From assembly GCA_018296165.2 (NCBI GenBank), contig JACKQL020000003.1:124001-188000 (forward strand): a stretch of 64,000 nucleotides of DNA, in the 5' to 3' direction. The translations under genes were made by a program, and so were the position numbers. Source of the stretch: Termitomyces sp. T153 (taxonomy: Eukaryota; Basidiomycota; Agaricomycetes; Agaricales; Lyophyllaceae). The notes beneath the pieces are model-generated. The model saw nothing but the letters and a program-made list of their open reading frames with translations. It was not told the DNA's origin and searched no databases. Positions 33,850 to 44,789 of the stretch are shown here, piece by piece. Positions within the stretch are counted from its first letter, which is position 1; each line of letters begins with the position of its first letter.

Positions 33850-35250
33850 TCAAATTGCTTTGGGGGCATTGGGATGCCTATGGTAGAAGTCCCGGACCAA
33901 GCCTGGTGCATGAACATTAGCCTGTGGTTCTGAAGAGATGTCCTCAATGCCATATCCCTTCCATTTCACCTTGAACTGCAACTTCCCTTGGAATACCCTG
34001 CTGTCTAAGATTTCCTCCACCTCATACTCTTTCTCATCATTGACCAGAACTGGTGGTGGGGGTGGCTTAGGGTGATGGCCTGGGATTGGATCCTCTGGAG
34101 CTGGAAACATCTTGACCACATTGAAGACTGGATGCAGTTGGTGCAGGCCTGCTGGGAGTTTAAGTCGGTATGCCAAAGGCCCTACCTTCTTCTCCACCAC
34201 TAAGGGGCCCAGATGACAATGTGACAGCTTCAGGGATGGCCTTGTTGTCTTAATGTCCGAGCTATCCAAGTACACATGGTCCCCAGGCTTGTAAACTAGA
34301 GCAGGTGTCTGTCTGCGATCATAGTACTGTGCCATGTCTTCCTTGGCCTTCACCAATGCAGCTTATGCCTCCTCCTGTGCCCTTCTCATCTGGTTCACAA
34401 ACTCATTGATGGAATTGTTTTCCGAGGGGCGTGCCCAAGGTTCAAATCCCATGTGAGGGTGCCTGCCAGTGTCCAGAAAGAATGGAGTCATCTGTGTGGA
34501 AGAGTGAATGTGGTTGTTGTATTGGAATTCTGCATCTGGCAGCAGCTCGTCCCAGTCATCCTGCCTCTCATTACAAAACAGGCAGAGATACTGTTCCAGT
34601 TCCTGGTTAACACATTCTGTCTGCCCATCTGACTGAGGGTGATAGGCCATGGTAGTATGGAGCTTTATGCCTAGCAGGCAATACAGTTCTCGAGTGAATT
34701 CTGCCACAAACTGGGGGCCCCAGTCTGAAACATACCCATCTGACAGACCATGGAGTTTCCAGACATTCTTATGGTACAGGCTGGCTGCTCCCAAAGCAGA
34801 GCATGTGGTGTGAGTAGGTATGAAGTGAGCCTGTTTGCCATAGAGGTCCACCACCACCATCACTGCATTGTACCCATGAGCATCTGGGAGCTCCACAATG
34901 AAATCCACTGATGCAACACTCCAGCAAGCAGCTGGAATAGGAAGTGGGTGGAGCTGGCCCATGGGTGCTTGGCAGTGAGGTTTTGTGTGGAGACAGAGGT
35001 CACAGGTGCTAGTGTAGGTGCCTATATATCAGGAGATCTGTGGCTACCAATAGTTCTGGGATACTAGCTCTAGCGTCTTCCATCTTCCAGGATGTCCAGC
35101 CACTCAAGAGTTCTGGAATATTAGGCACATAAATGCATCCTCTAAAGGTCAGCAGCCCATCCTGAAGACCCCACTCGTCTGCATGCACTGACTTGACTCC
35201 ACTTGACTGTCGAGCTTGTAGAGCCTGTGCAGCCTGGGCAACTGCATCCT
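33850..35250 (-). pseudogene. Gypsy-1 integrase and chromodomain
   Basis: 34962-34363 contains the integrase core: SVDFIVELPDAHGYNAVMVV, VSDWGPQFVAEF and SDGQTECVNQELEQYL (D, D, E). 34356-33850 contains the C-terminal integrase region (PGDHVYLDSSDIKTTRPS, LGPLVVEKKVGPLAYRLKLP) and a chromodomain (EYEVEEILDSRVFQGKLQFK, then VKWKGYGIEDISSEP). In chromoviruses this domain steers integration to heterochromatin. A single stop (TAA, at about 34360) separates the two frames. 34963-35250 carries degraded integrase zinc-finger sequence. Confidence 0.85.
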
Positions 35251-35325
35251 CCTGTGCACCCTTCTGGTTCCCTCATCGGATGTCCCTAAGGATGTTCGCC
35301 TCATCTCCCTGAGCCACAATCCCTT

Positions 35326-37276
35326 CTAGTGTGCAGATGGCAAAGAGCTCTGGCTTGAGGAGGACAATGTTGTCATTATCCCCTGCTCCAGTGCCATGGT
35401 CTGCCTGCCTGGACAGTGCATCTGGTTTGCCCATGCTCTATCCTGGTTTGTGGTGCAGTGAGAAGTTGAAGTTGGCCAGATACAGAGACCACCGTGCTTG
35501 ATGTCCATTGAGTTTCTTAGCAGAACGGAAGTACTCCAGGTTCTTATGGTCTGTCCAGACTTCAAACTTATATCATGCACCCTCAAGGAAATGCCGCCAT
35601 TCTTCAAAGGACCAAATAATTGCCAGCATCTCCTTATCATGGATCTCATAGTTCCGTTCCACTGCATTAAGGCTCTTGGAGTAGAAGGCTACTGGGTGCC
35701 ATTTGCCATCCTCTTTTGACTGCTGGGAGAGGACTGCCCCTGTAGCAAAGTCTGAGCTATCTGCTTCCACATGGAATGGAGAGTCATCATTGGGGAACAG
35801 GAGGACTGGCTTTGAGGTCACAGATTGCTTGAGGGCATTGAAGGCAGCTTGCTGTGGGGGCTCCCACCGCCATGCAGTATCCTTAACTGTGAGATCAAAG
35901 AGGGGTCATGCATGGTGGGAGAAATCCTGTATGAACCTCTGATAGAAATTGACAAACCCAAGAAAGGCCTGAACTTCCTTTTTGTTCCTTGGCTCAGGCC
36001 ACTCTGCTACCCCTGCCACTTTAATGGGGTCCATCTCGGCAGTTCCATGTGAAATGATCAAACCCAGGTAGTCCACTTTTGTCTGTTCAAACTCGCACTT
36101 CTCAGGCTTTAAGTAGAGCTGGTGTTGGCAGAGGCGTTCCAAGACCATGCGTGTGACCTGGCAATGCTCCTCCTGAGTTCTTGTGTAGATGAGGATATCG
36201 TCAAGATACACGCAGACAACACCTTCTGCAATCAGATCATGGAAAATGTCATTCATTATAGTCTGAAAGGTGGCTGGGCTATTGGTGAGACCAAAGAACA
36301 TTACCAGAGGTTCAAAAAGTCAGCGATTAGTTCGGAATGCTGCCTTCCACTCATCCCCTTCTTTGATGCGTACATTGTTGTAGCCCCAGTGGACATCCAA
36401 CTTAGTGAAATAGCATGCACCTCAAAGGTTGTTGACAAGTTCTGAGATGAGTGGCAAAGGGTAGCGGTTCTTTACTGTCATTGCATTCAGGACATGATAA
36501 TCCTGAACCAGACAAAGAGACCCATCCTTCTTCTTAATAAAGAAGACTGGGGAGGCCATTGGAGACTTGGAGGGTCATATTTGTCCTGAGCTAAGATTCT
36601 CCTGCAGGAAAGTGTCCAGCTTGTCCTGTTCATGGGGTGCAAGTGGATAGACCTTGCAACTAGAGGGCTCTGCATCTGGTATCAGCTCAATCACATGATC
36701 CCACTGCTTACGCTCTGGAAATGAATCAAAGGAGGCCTTGAAGAATACATCCTCAAAGTCATGGAGGTGATTGGGAACAGTGCTTGGGAAAGGCTTGGGC
36801 TGTGAATTTGCTGCAAATGCCTCAGCCAAACACTGAGAAGTTGTCTGACTGGCCTGAATCTCTGCCACTGCAGGAGGGAGGCAGAGGGTTGTAGCATAGA
36901 GCCAATCCCCCACCTCTATATTCTCATCCAGGAACTCTGCATCTGGAGTGTGGGTCCGTTCTCCTCCTCTTTCCTCTTCCTTTAGAGATTCACACCCAAC
37001 ACCTTGGACATCCTCATAGAGGGCCTCTCTATAAGGAAATGCCAGAGGGGGGGGACTCAGGAGGTCAAGATCAGCATAAGGTAGATGCCCAGCATGACAG
37101 GCACACACAGCAGCACACTCATGAACTTTGGCTCTCCACTCTATATGGGCTTCTTCTGCACAGGTAACGCAGTGACATGGGCAATGACTCATCTTCACCT
37201 CACCCTTAGTCCAGTCAATCTCTGGATTGTGTTCACGTAGCCAGGTGAACCCCAAGATCATGTCTTGCTTTCCCAA
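35326..37276 (-). pseudogene. Gypsy-1 reverse transcriptase and RNase H
   Basis: The RT begins in 37276-36575 (DMILGFTWLREHNPEIDW, HVIELIPDAEPSSCKVYPLA) and runs through [20 protein letters not shown] to FFGLTNSPATFQTIMND and VYLDDILIYT (36301-35906). RNase H follows with VEADSSDFATGAVLSQ and VAFYSKSLNAVERNYEIHDK (35821-35573). Catalytic YLDD and the RNase H Asp residues are present. TGA codons at 36573-36575 and 36422-36424 stand where the family has Arg and fit CGA to TGA. The pol is otherwise nearly complete. Confidence 0.88.
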
Positions 37277-37312
37277 ACTAGTGACAGCAAAAGCAGCTCG
37301 CTCTGAGTGGTC

Positions 37313-37786
37313 TTAGTAGCAGAGGACCAGGTCCACCACAGAGTGAATAGAGCTAGCTTCATTGAGTGTGCCATCCACATTGTATACTGGGATAGGATGA
37401 GAAAGGGGGTAAGTGGTCAGGCAGTGTCGCTGCATGTAGTCAGTGTCAAGGAAGAGGCCTGTTGCACCACTGTTAAGGAGGGCAACCACACTTTGGATCT
37501 GCTGGGTGTCCATTGTCTCAATCTCCACCTGTAGCTTCAGGGAGTTGGTAGAAGGGGTGGAAGCAACAACATAACAGTGGGGAAGGCAGCATTCCCATGC
37601 AGGAATGCAAGGGCGTGTGCTGGGGAGTGTGTTTCTGGCTGAGACTTTAGCTGGAGGAAGAATTTGTACATCTGAGGAGGGGCTTATCATTTCAGGCATA
37701 GTATCAACAATGGCAATGGATATATTTGATTCTATGGACAGGGGAGCAAAACAATTAGTACTGGGCAACAGGGGTGTACTGGTCAT
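37313..37786 (-). pseudogene. Gypsy-1 protease
   Basis: A 157-residue minus-strand frame with VVALLNSGATGLFLDTDYM. The position is that of the gypsy retropepsin active site, but Asp-Ser-Gly is changed to Asn-Ser-Gly (codon at 37472-37474), which should abolish catalysis. It lies between the zinc knuckle and RT as expected. The base change is G to A outside a CpG. Confidence 0.75.
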
Positions 37787-37969
37787 CTGTTGCCCTTTTA
37801 AAAATCCTCAGACTCTGTAGGAACCTCCTCCAATCCATTGGCCACTTCCTCAGGATGGACAGCTATAGGTGCATCTAGAGAGGGAGTTCCTGTGGCATCC
37901 CAGGCTGCAAGGAGTTGGATGAGCAGCTCTTCTTGCTCTGATGCTGACAACTAGCGAACTTCTAGTCCT

Positions 37970-39271
37970 TGGAGACAGTAACGGGCAAAATGACCTGCCT
38001 TCCCACAGCATCGACACAGCAAGGGGGTGGTGGACCGCTGTCAGGAAGCATCAACATCCATTGGGACTCCTTGGGGTAAGGAGTGCAGGGGAGCAGCATG
38101 AGGCATGAAGAAAGGAGCTACACCTGGTCATGAGGATGCTGGTGCAGGTGCAGAAGAGAGAGCTTGGGGGGTGAACCCTCTATGGGGTGAACCCTCTATG
38201 AGGAAAAGGGAAGGTTGGGGGTTGCATCCGCCACAGCTCACGTTGCAGTTCCATGAGCTGCCACTGCTCACGTGCCACCTTGTACCAGGTATTGACCTGC
38301 TCATCATCTGGGCGCCCTTCTGCCATGCTGTCTATACAATCCCTGAGAGAGGGATGGAGTCCATCACAGAAGATTAGGCAGAGTTGTAGACCATTCAGAT
38401 ATCCAGCCTGTTCAACTAAGGCACAAAAGGAGTCAATGTACTCATTAAGTGACTGCTTTCCTTGACCATACTGAGTTTGGTCTCGAAGGGAAAGTGCTGC
38501 AGTTTTGGCTGGGTCAAGGGGGAAGAACTCTGCTTGGAACTCCTTCTCAAACTCTGTCCAGCTAGAGAAACTCCCCACTCCTCCTGGGCATCTGAAGATA
38601 CGCAGTGCATAAGTTGAGGCTTGACCAGCCTTCATGTAGGAGAGGACCCAGGCAATTTTCAAGGCATCTAAGGTAAAGGCTTCACCACTCAGCTGGATAT
38701 AGGTAATGCAGGACTGGAGGAAACATTCTCCAGCCTTACGATCTCCGTCATATACATCAGGGAGTGCAGGACGAGGGAGTTTGGAACAAGGAGCTGAAAG
38801 GCTTAAGCTAGATGCAGACACTAACTGTTCTGCAGCAGCTGGAGCCAGTAAGCCTGAGCTAGGTGCAGACACAAACCATTCTGCATCTGCTGAGGGCATC
38901 AAATGAGTGGTAGGAGCAAGGGGGAGACGTGCCAGAAGGGCTTGTAGAGAAAGGGACACTGCTTCAGTAGTTTGATTGAGTCCAGTGAGTTCAGCCATGT
39001 GGGAAGTAAGGGAGGCTTGAGTAAGTTGAACCTGTATTTCCAGGGACAGTAAACAACTCCAGGCATCATTCTGGGGGCTTGAAGCATCAGGGGGAGGTGC
39101 TGGAGCAGTTGGCTGGATCATAGGAAGAGCACAGGGCACTAAGACACTGGTGGGGGAGAGACTTTTTGAGGAACCAAGTAGAAGCTCAAGTAACCAAAAA
39201 GAGGCTCCCAGACCAAATTTGGAGACTTGTTCTGCTGTAAGGGTGACCTCTGGAGGCTGGGGCTCAATCAC
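37970..39271 (-). CDS. Gypsy-1 gag
   Basis: 39271-38180 encodes an intact 363-residue gag: a Pro/Ala-rich N-terminus, then PALPDVYDGDRKAGECFLQS, IAWVLSYMKAGQASTYALRI, WTEFEKEFQAEFFPLD and YIDSFCALVEQAGYLNG. These capsid-type motifs are common in mushroom chromoviruses. A CCHC knuckle, LCRCCGKAGHFARYC, follows at about 37975-38025 after a stop. The start MIEPQPPEVTLTAEQ lies within LTR-derived sequence, so the true start may be the Met-Ile at about 39121. Confidence 0.8.
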
Positions 39272-39675
39272 ACAGCTGGCAAAGGGAAATCCAAAGTCTA
39301 TTCAGTACTGTACAGTGTCTACTGAGATAACTACTCACCTGGCAAAGGGAAATCCAAAGAGAACAAGTCTGGGGATTCCCTAGGCCAGGTGTGACGCTTC
39401 AGAGGCTTCAGAAGCATGAGAAACAACTGTACAGTATGACAGAGAAAAAAGACACAAGTGATGTGTCAGCAATTGGTCAGCAGTTACATAAGCCAGTGGC
39501 AGTGTCAAAGGGCCACACTTGTTGGAATTATTGACAGAGAACTGGTGCAGCCTGAGGGCTGAAACTAGGACCAATAGATAGGAAAAAGGAAGGAGAATAA
39601 AGGAAAACTATAACGGAGCAAATATGACAAGAACTGGAGGAGGAGAAGGGGAAACAAGTGAGACATCCCCTGACA
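39236..39675 (-). repeat. Gypsy-1 5' LTR (right)
   Basis: 440 bp, TGTAAGGGTG to CCTGACA. At one site this LTR reads TG where the other reads CA (ggTGacc versus ggCAacc), so the ancestral base pair was probably CG and each copy decayed on a different strand. Confidence 0.95.
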
Positions 39676-39680
39676 GTACC

Positions 39681-41871
39681 TGATGTTGATCCCTCAATTG
39701 ACAACAGCCACCCACCTACCCCAATTGACAAACTCAGCAACAAAATGGTGGGAGCTGATGCTGATGAAATAGTGGGAGCTGAACACAATACCACAGGGCA
39801 TGATGCTCCTGTACAGGATGCAGCACACCCACTACCATTCCATGCACCTCATCACCCTAAACTCTTGCCACCTCCCCATGAACCTAGCCAACATACACAG
39901 ATCCCAACATGAAACCCAAATGCAGAGTACTATGAAGCAATACAATGCCAGGAAAATTGCAAATTGCCCATCATATGTGAGCCACCACCACTGCCACTAC
40001 CATCACCTTATCCAGAAGAACCCCTGGAACAGCTTCTATGGAACATCAACATCTCCAATGTTGACATGCACAGAGAACAGGAAGTAAACCTTGCTTTGAA
40101 TACCAGTTCAGATGAGGCAATGCTCCTTGCCAGGCATGCTTTTGTGGAGCTGGGGGTTAATTTTTGGGGCCTTTGGTGTGGTGTGCACAAATGTAGCATC
40201 TGTGTATAAGGTGGGTTCTCACAAGACCAACCCTTGGTCATACAGAGAAGTGATGGCCAGAAATAATGCTGCAGAGTGGCATAAGGCAATGTGTGAAGAA
40301 ATGAATGCATTGCATAACAATGGCACCTGGTATGCTGTCTATCTCCACCTTGGACAGTGTGCAATAGGGTCATGGTGGGTATTCAAGGTCAAACATCTCC
40401 CAGATGGTGCTGTCAAGTGTTTCAAGGCACATGTTGTTGCCTAGAGCTTCAGCCAACACCCCAGTGTTGACTTTGATGAAACCTTTGCTCTGACTGCATG
40501 CTGGGCAGCAGTCAAACAATCCTTGCACTTGCAGCTCTTGAGGACATGCATCTTGAGTCTGTCAACATTTCATCTGCCTTCCTTCATGATGTAGTGGATG
40601 CTGAACTCTACATGAGGTTTCCCCAGAGTTTTGAAAAAGATGTATTGCTTGATGTTGAATGTAGGCCTGGAGATAGAGAACTATGTGCCAAACTTCAAAA
40701 AGGAATATATGGGCTAAAACAAGGAGCAAATCTCTAGAACAAGAAGATGCATGAGGTTTCTATAAAGCTTGGCTTTGTGTGCATTACATCAGACCCCTCT
40801 GTATATGTATACCTTCACAATGGTGTGTGCATCATTATTCCCATGCATGTTGATGACATGACCCTCACTCCTCCACTCAAGGCAGCCATTTTCAAGGGTC
40901 ATTTTGGAGTTGTGCCAACATTTCATGCTATGGCATCTTGGACCCACCACTGGCTGTCTGAGTGTTGTTGTCAACTGAGATAGACAACAATGTAAGCTCT
41001 GGATTGATCAGAAAGCATATGCTATTGAGGGTCTGTCTCACTTTAACATGCTCAATTGTAAGGCAGTTGCAACCCCACTTGAGCCAGAAGTGTGCCTATC
41101 CAAAGCTGATTCACCATCTACTCCTGCCAATTTAGAAGACATGTGGTGCATTCCTTATATTCAAGCCACTGGAGCCCTCCTTTACCTTGCTATGTGCACT
41201 CACCCTGATATTGCTCATGCTGTAAGTGTTCTGTGCCTTTTTAATTCTTGCCCTGGTCCCAAGTACTGGAAAGCAGTCAAGCATTTAATGTGGTACATTC
41301 ACAGTACACTCAAGTATCAAATCAAATACTCTTCAAGTGCTGCCTCCCCTTCCCCCTTTGTAGCATTCACCAATGCAGACCTCAGTGAGAATCTTGATAA
41401 TAGTCAATTGACAACTGGCTCAATACTAATGGTCACAAGCAGAGCTGTTAGCTGGGTGTTGAAGTTGCAGTCCATTGTTGCCAAATCAACAATGGAGGCT
41501 GAGTCTGTTGCTGCTAGCAAAACTGGCCATGAGCTATGTTGGCTAAGGAATTTTCTTGTTGATGTTGGCACACTGCAGGCAACCCCTCTGATTATCAATG
41601 TTGATAATCAGTCCACAATTTCAGTCTCAAAACAACCCAAGCATATGGCCATCTTGAGCACCTTGACCAGCATTGGTTCTGGTTGAGGCAGGCCATTTCA
41701 GATGGTGAAATAAAACTGGTGTACATGCTGTCAGAGGAGATGGTTGATGATTTGCTCACAAAAACACTCTCATGCAATATTGTCAATAAACTATGGAGAA
41801 AGATGGGTATTGTAGGAGGATTCTTGCAGAGCAAACTTTAGTGACATTGTAGGCACTCCATCAGGTGAGAG
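39681..41871 (+). pseudogene. Copia-1 pol continued: RT and RNase H
   Basis: After the nested gypsy, the hinge and RT follow: NPWSYREVMARNNAAEWHKA and WWVFKVKHLPDG (40230-40430), FDETFALTACWAAVK, ALEDMHLESVNISSAFLH (40530-40590) and MHVDDM at 40843-40860 in place of the usual Tyr-Val-Asp-Asp box. 41048-41686 is the C-terminal RT and RNase H (NCKAVATPLEP, IQATGALLYLAMCTHPDIAH, AFTNADLSENLDN, IVAKSTMEAESVAAS, INVDNQSTISVS). Multiple stops and shifts. The purine tract AGGTGAGAG precedes the LTR. Confidence 0.85.
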
Positions 41872-42152
41872 TGTTGAGAATATAGTAACAGGAGTCCCAC
41901 CAATTACTCCCTTTACTTCCTCTAATGTGCTCACATGATTGTATAGACAGCTTTTGGTCCTGGAGGGTTCATGGTTCTTTATTTTGAACCTACAAACCTC
42001 CAGGTGAGTTGTCTATTATTAGCCACATTATGCACACATCATCTTTTTATTCTGAACCTGAAAACCTCCAGGTATCCAAATAGCTGAGGCAATCTAGTCT
42101 TATGGTTCTGGTCAGGTCTGTCACCCTTTCCTGTGCACATATAGCTGCAACA
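41872..42152 (+). repeat. Copia-1 3' LTR
   Basis: 281 bp, aligns throughout with 30458-30736. It contains no CpG at all; each of the ten CpGs of the 5' LTR is TpG, CpA or TpA here. Confidence 0.95.
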
Positions 42153-42764
42153 CAGCACCCCCTCCCCACCTCTCCATGAACCACACCTCTATATAAGTTT
42201 GTTCAGCTTAAGGAAGAAATCTTGCATACTTCCTCTGTGCATCACTTGACACAAGAGTCCCAGTGCTAGGATAGAGCTCAGCAGTGTATGAAGTTTTGTT
42301 CAAGTCCATGGCATTAAGTGTCATAGTGCAGTCAAGGTCAGTTCTGGTTAAATCATCTCCCCAAAATTTCAAAACTCAGTAACCATTTTTGAAGGCACTC
42401 CCTTCTAGTGCCTGGCCAAGCCAAATGTGATGGCCTGGTGAGGGCTTTGGCCCAGGCCTCACAAATGATGGAAAGCCAAATAACATATTCTTACTTATGA
42501 ATTTGATTGCATGTTAGTATTTTCAGCTAGCAAATCCTATTGCAACATACCTAATGGATTGCTCATGAAGCCTTACAGTTCAAATTATGATGACATCTAG
42601 CTGGAGCCAAATGATAAGGTTGAAGTGAGAATCATTTACAGGCTTGCTCATGATATGTTCTTGCATATTTGGTGTGTATTTGGTTTTGAATTTGCTGATA
42701 GCTGACAGCCCAGGATCAGACAACATTCAGTGGTCCCTAGAAGGTGAGTAAGTACTCAATGAAC
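42153..42764. repeat. Segmental duplication copy 2, part after copia-1
   Basis: Aligns with 10564-11194 of copy 1, with indels of about 100 bp near the start. CpG sites of copy 1 are TG or CA here (for example cgtataagtttg versus tatataagtttg). No gene. Confidence 0.85.
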
Positions 42765-43115
42765 TGTTGGAAACTGGATAGCAGACTGGGTAGACTTAAA
42801 TAGATCAATATGAGTTTGATACCTTAGTCTGGTGCAAAAGACTCTATTGAACTGTAGATGAATAGATCAATATAAGTTTGATACTATGGTACAGTCAGTA
42901 AATGTGCATATATGATAGAAATAAGCTACTTACCCTTAGTCTGGAAAAGACTAAGGGCACTATCTACAAAGAGTCTAATTATATATGTGCAGGAGACAAT
43001 AGTGCTTTGTTCTGATGCATGCCTGGGCCAGACATATGTGAAGAAGAGTGACTGGCCCAACACAATGATTGTGGATGTGTGTGTGTCTGTGGTGTGTCAC
43101 TGTCCTTGTCCAACA
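42765..43115. mobile_element. Solo LTR
   Basis: 351 bp, TGTTGGAAAC to GTCCAACA, flanked by the target duplication TGAAC (42760-42764 and 43116-43120). Absent from copy 1, where TGAAC occurs once (11190-11194). No internal element, so it is the product of LTR-LTR recombination. The ends resemble copia-3 LTR ends (TGTTGG/CCAACA), but the interior differs. Confidence 0.92.
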
Positions 43116-43683
43116 TGAACCTCAGTTGTTGTGTACTTTATTCATATTGAACCTACCTAGAACATCAGTGAGTACTCAATGAACTAGGTGATGTTGGTGA
43201 ATGTAATGTTTGCTATCTGTATGTATGTATGTTCACTTACCCTCAGTTGTCATCTACTTAGCTCAGGGTCATGTCTGTCAACAGTATGTATATATATCCA
43301 TACTGTTCATATCAAGGTGAGATTGAGTGAAAATTAGGATATATTGACCCTTTGCTGGTCATTGAAGTTTGGGATGCTTACAGTGTTCACTGTTGCAACA
43401 CAGGTGTCCAACACTCCTCACCATAAGTAGTTGCAAAGATGTCACAAGCTCCTGCTTGTATGTAATCATGGCTAGGATAGTCCAAGGATGCATTGTAGTC
43501 CAAGGATTGAGGTAGGGGAAGGGTTTAGTGAACAAGTCAGCAATACTGTCCTTCATATTGATATACCACATGACAAGTTTGTTTGATGTGATGCATTCAC
43601 ACAAGAAATGATACTTGATATTCACATGCTTGACATATGAGTGCAACAATGGGTCTTCCAAAAGATTGATTGCAGCATTGTTA
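43116..43683. repeat. Segmental duplication copy 2, copia-3 end (empty Helitron site)
   Basis: Contains the copia-3 LTR (43192-43413) and the RNase H end on the minus strand (43430-43683), including the uninterrupted stretch at 43601-43620 where the Helitrons sit in copy 1. Homology with copy 1 ends at 43683/20666. Confidence 0.9.
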
Positions 43684-44330
43684 AACCCAATCTCCTGACC
43701 CTGCCATCACTGCTGCTATCAGACTTGCTATCAGCTGATCAAGTCCATATCAATGTCTTTCCCAATAGGCAAAAACCTCTGAATCTATTCTGTGGAACTC
43801 CTGCACCTGCTCCACACTCATCCAAGACCCCTGGCAGTGCTGCCAAAACCTGTCTTGGCACTGCCACCCTGCTCTGAGTCTCAGAACACACCCTAGACTG
43901 TCAGAGAATATCCCATTTTCCCTCTGTCCCATATTCCCTCCTTATGGTTTTTCTTTATTCTCCTCCTCTTTTCCTATCTATTGGTCCCAGTTCCAGTCCT
44001 TATGCTGCACCAGTTCTCTGTCTGTAATTCTGACAAGTGTTACTCTGTCCACAGTCCCTCTTATCAGACTCCTGGATTGTTTTCCTTATTCTGAGCCTGC
44101 TGTTCATTGTCAACCTCCCATCTTCAGGTCACAAGTACTTACAACCAAAAGCTATCTTCTGGTTATGTTTGGTTATGGTCACATGCTGGGAGTTTGGAGA
44201 TCAAAGCCAATTACAATGGACTTTCTTTTTTGGATTGGAGTCTGGATTCAGTTGTTGTTGAGTGTTTCTTCCAGAAGCTCTAGAGTAAATTCTCTAAACA
44301 CTGGCATTGGGAATCTTTAGACTTGGAGAC
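43684..44330. other. Retroelement-derived sequence, gypsy LTR-like
   Basis: No gene. About 43925-44040 is the reverse complement of a stretch shared with the gypsy-1 LTR (the part around tgacagagaactggtgcagc and accaatagatagg). It is therefore a diverged LTR fragment in the opposite orientation. Boundaries could not be set. Confidence 0.4.
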
Positions 44331-44410
44331 AGGTGCATTGGTGTAACTTCAACCAAGAACTTCAACCTCCTGGGAGATAGAGCTAGGAAGCTCTGCCCTA
44401 AGTGGGTTGG
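44331..44410 (+). pseudogene. Gypsy-3 integrase C-terminus, left part
   Basis: The plus strand reads TSTKNFNLLGDRARKLCPKW and then Val-Gly, where gypsy-2 is inserted. It continues at 49168 with GPYKILEVY. The join restores a typical gypsy integrase C-terminal segment, which confirms the insertion boundaries. Confidence 0.75.
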
Positions 44411-44789
44411 TGTAAGGGCAACCTCTGGAGCAATGGATTGGAGTCATGCAGCTAGCAGAGGGGAATCTGAAGTATATTAGCAGAGTAGACAAAAATACAA
44501 TCAGTAACTAATCACCTAGCAGAGGGGAATCCAAAGAGGACAAGTCTAAGGATTCCTGCTGCTTAGTGTGGCACATCAGTGGGCAGCAGAGGCATGAGAA
44601 CTACTGTACAGGTGACTGGAGCTACTCCTAACCCTAGGGAAATTGTTGCTAAGGTAATATGGAGAACTCTGGAGTTCTCCAGAAATTTCTGGGGTTCTGG
44701 AAAGAGCCCTGGAGATGTCAAACAAGCTGCAGAGGTGCTGGAGCCAGTCACAGAGGTTGGAAATGGAAGTCCCCTGACATCACCCCCCC

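Larger units (their letters stand above)
33321..39675 (-). mobile_element. Complete chromovirus-type Ty3/gypsy element gypsy-1
   Basis: 6355 bp, flanked by the target duplication GTACC (33316-33320 and 39676-39680). The 440-bp LTRs differ at about four positions by eye, so it is the youngest large insertion recognised. On the minus strand the order is gag, knuckle, protease, RT, RNase H, integrase, chromodomain. The polypurine tract AGAGGGGGGGTGA lies next to the left LTR. It is nested in the copia-1 pol hinge. A few nonsense codons (several CGA to TGA) make it defective. Confidence 0.95.
30458..42152 (+). mobile_element. Complete Ty1/copia element copia-1, containing gypsy-1
   Basis: Flanked by the 5-bp target duplication CAGCA (30453-30457 and 42153-42157). 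LTRs run from TGTTG to CAACA. Without the nested gypsy-1 and its duplicated target it is 5335 bp. The order is gag, CCHC, protease, integrase, RT, RNase H, i.e. copia. The coding region has many stops and shifts. The empty site is in duplication copy 1 at 10564-10568. Confidence 0.95.

Noticed and set aside
43684..44050. Host gene between duplication copy 2 and gypsy-2
   Set aside because: Reverse-complement similarity to gypsy LTR sequence and lack of open frames indicate retroelement debris.
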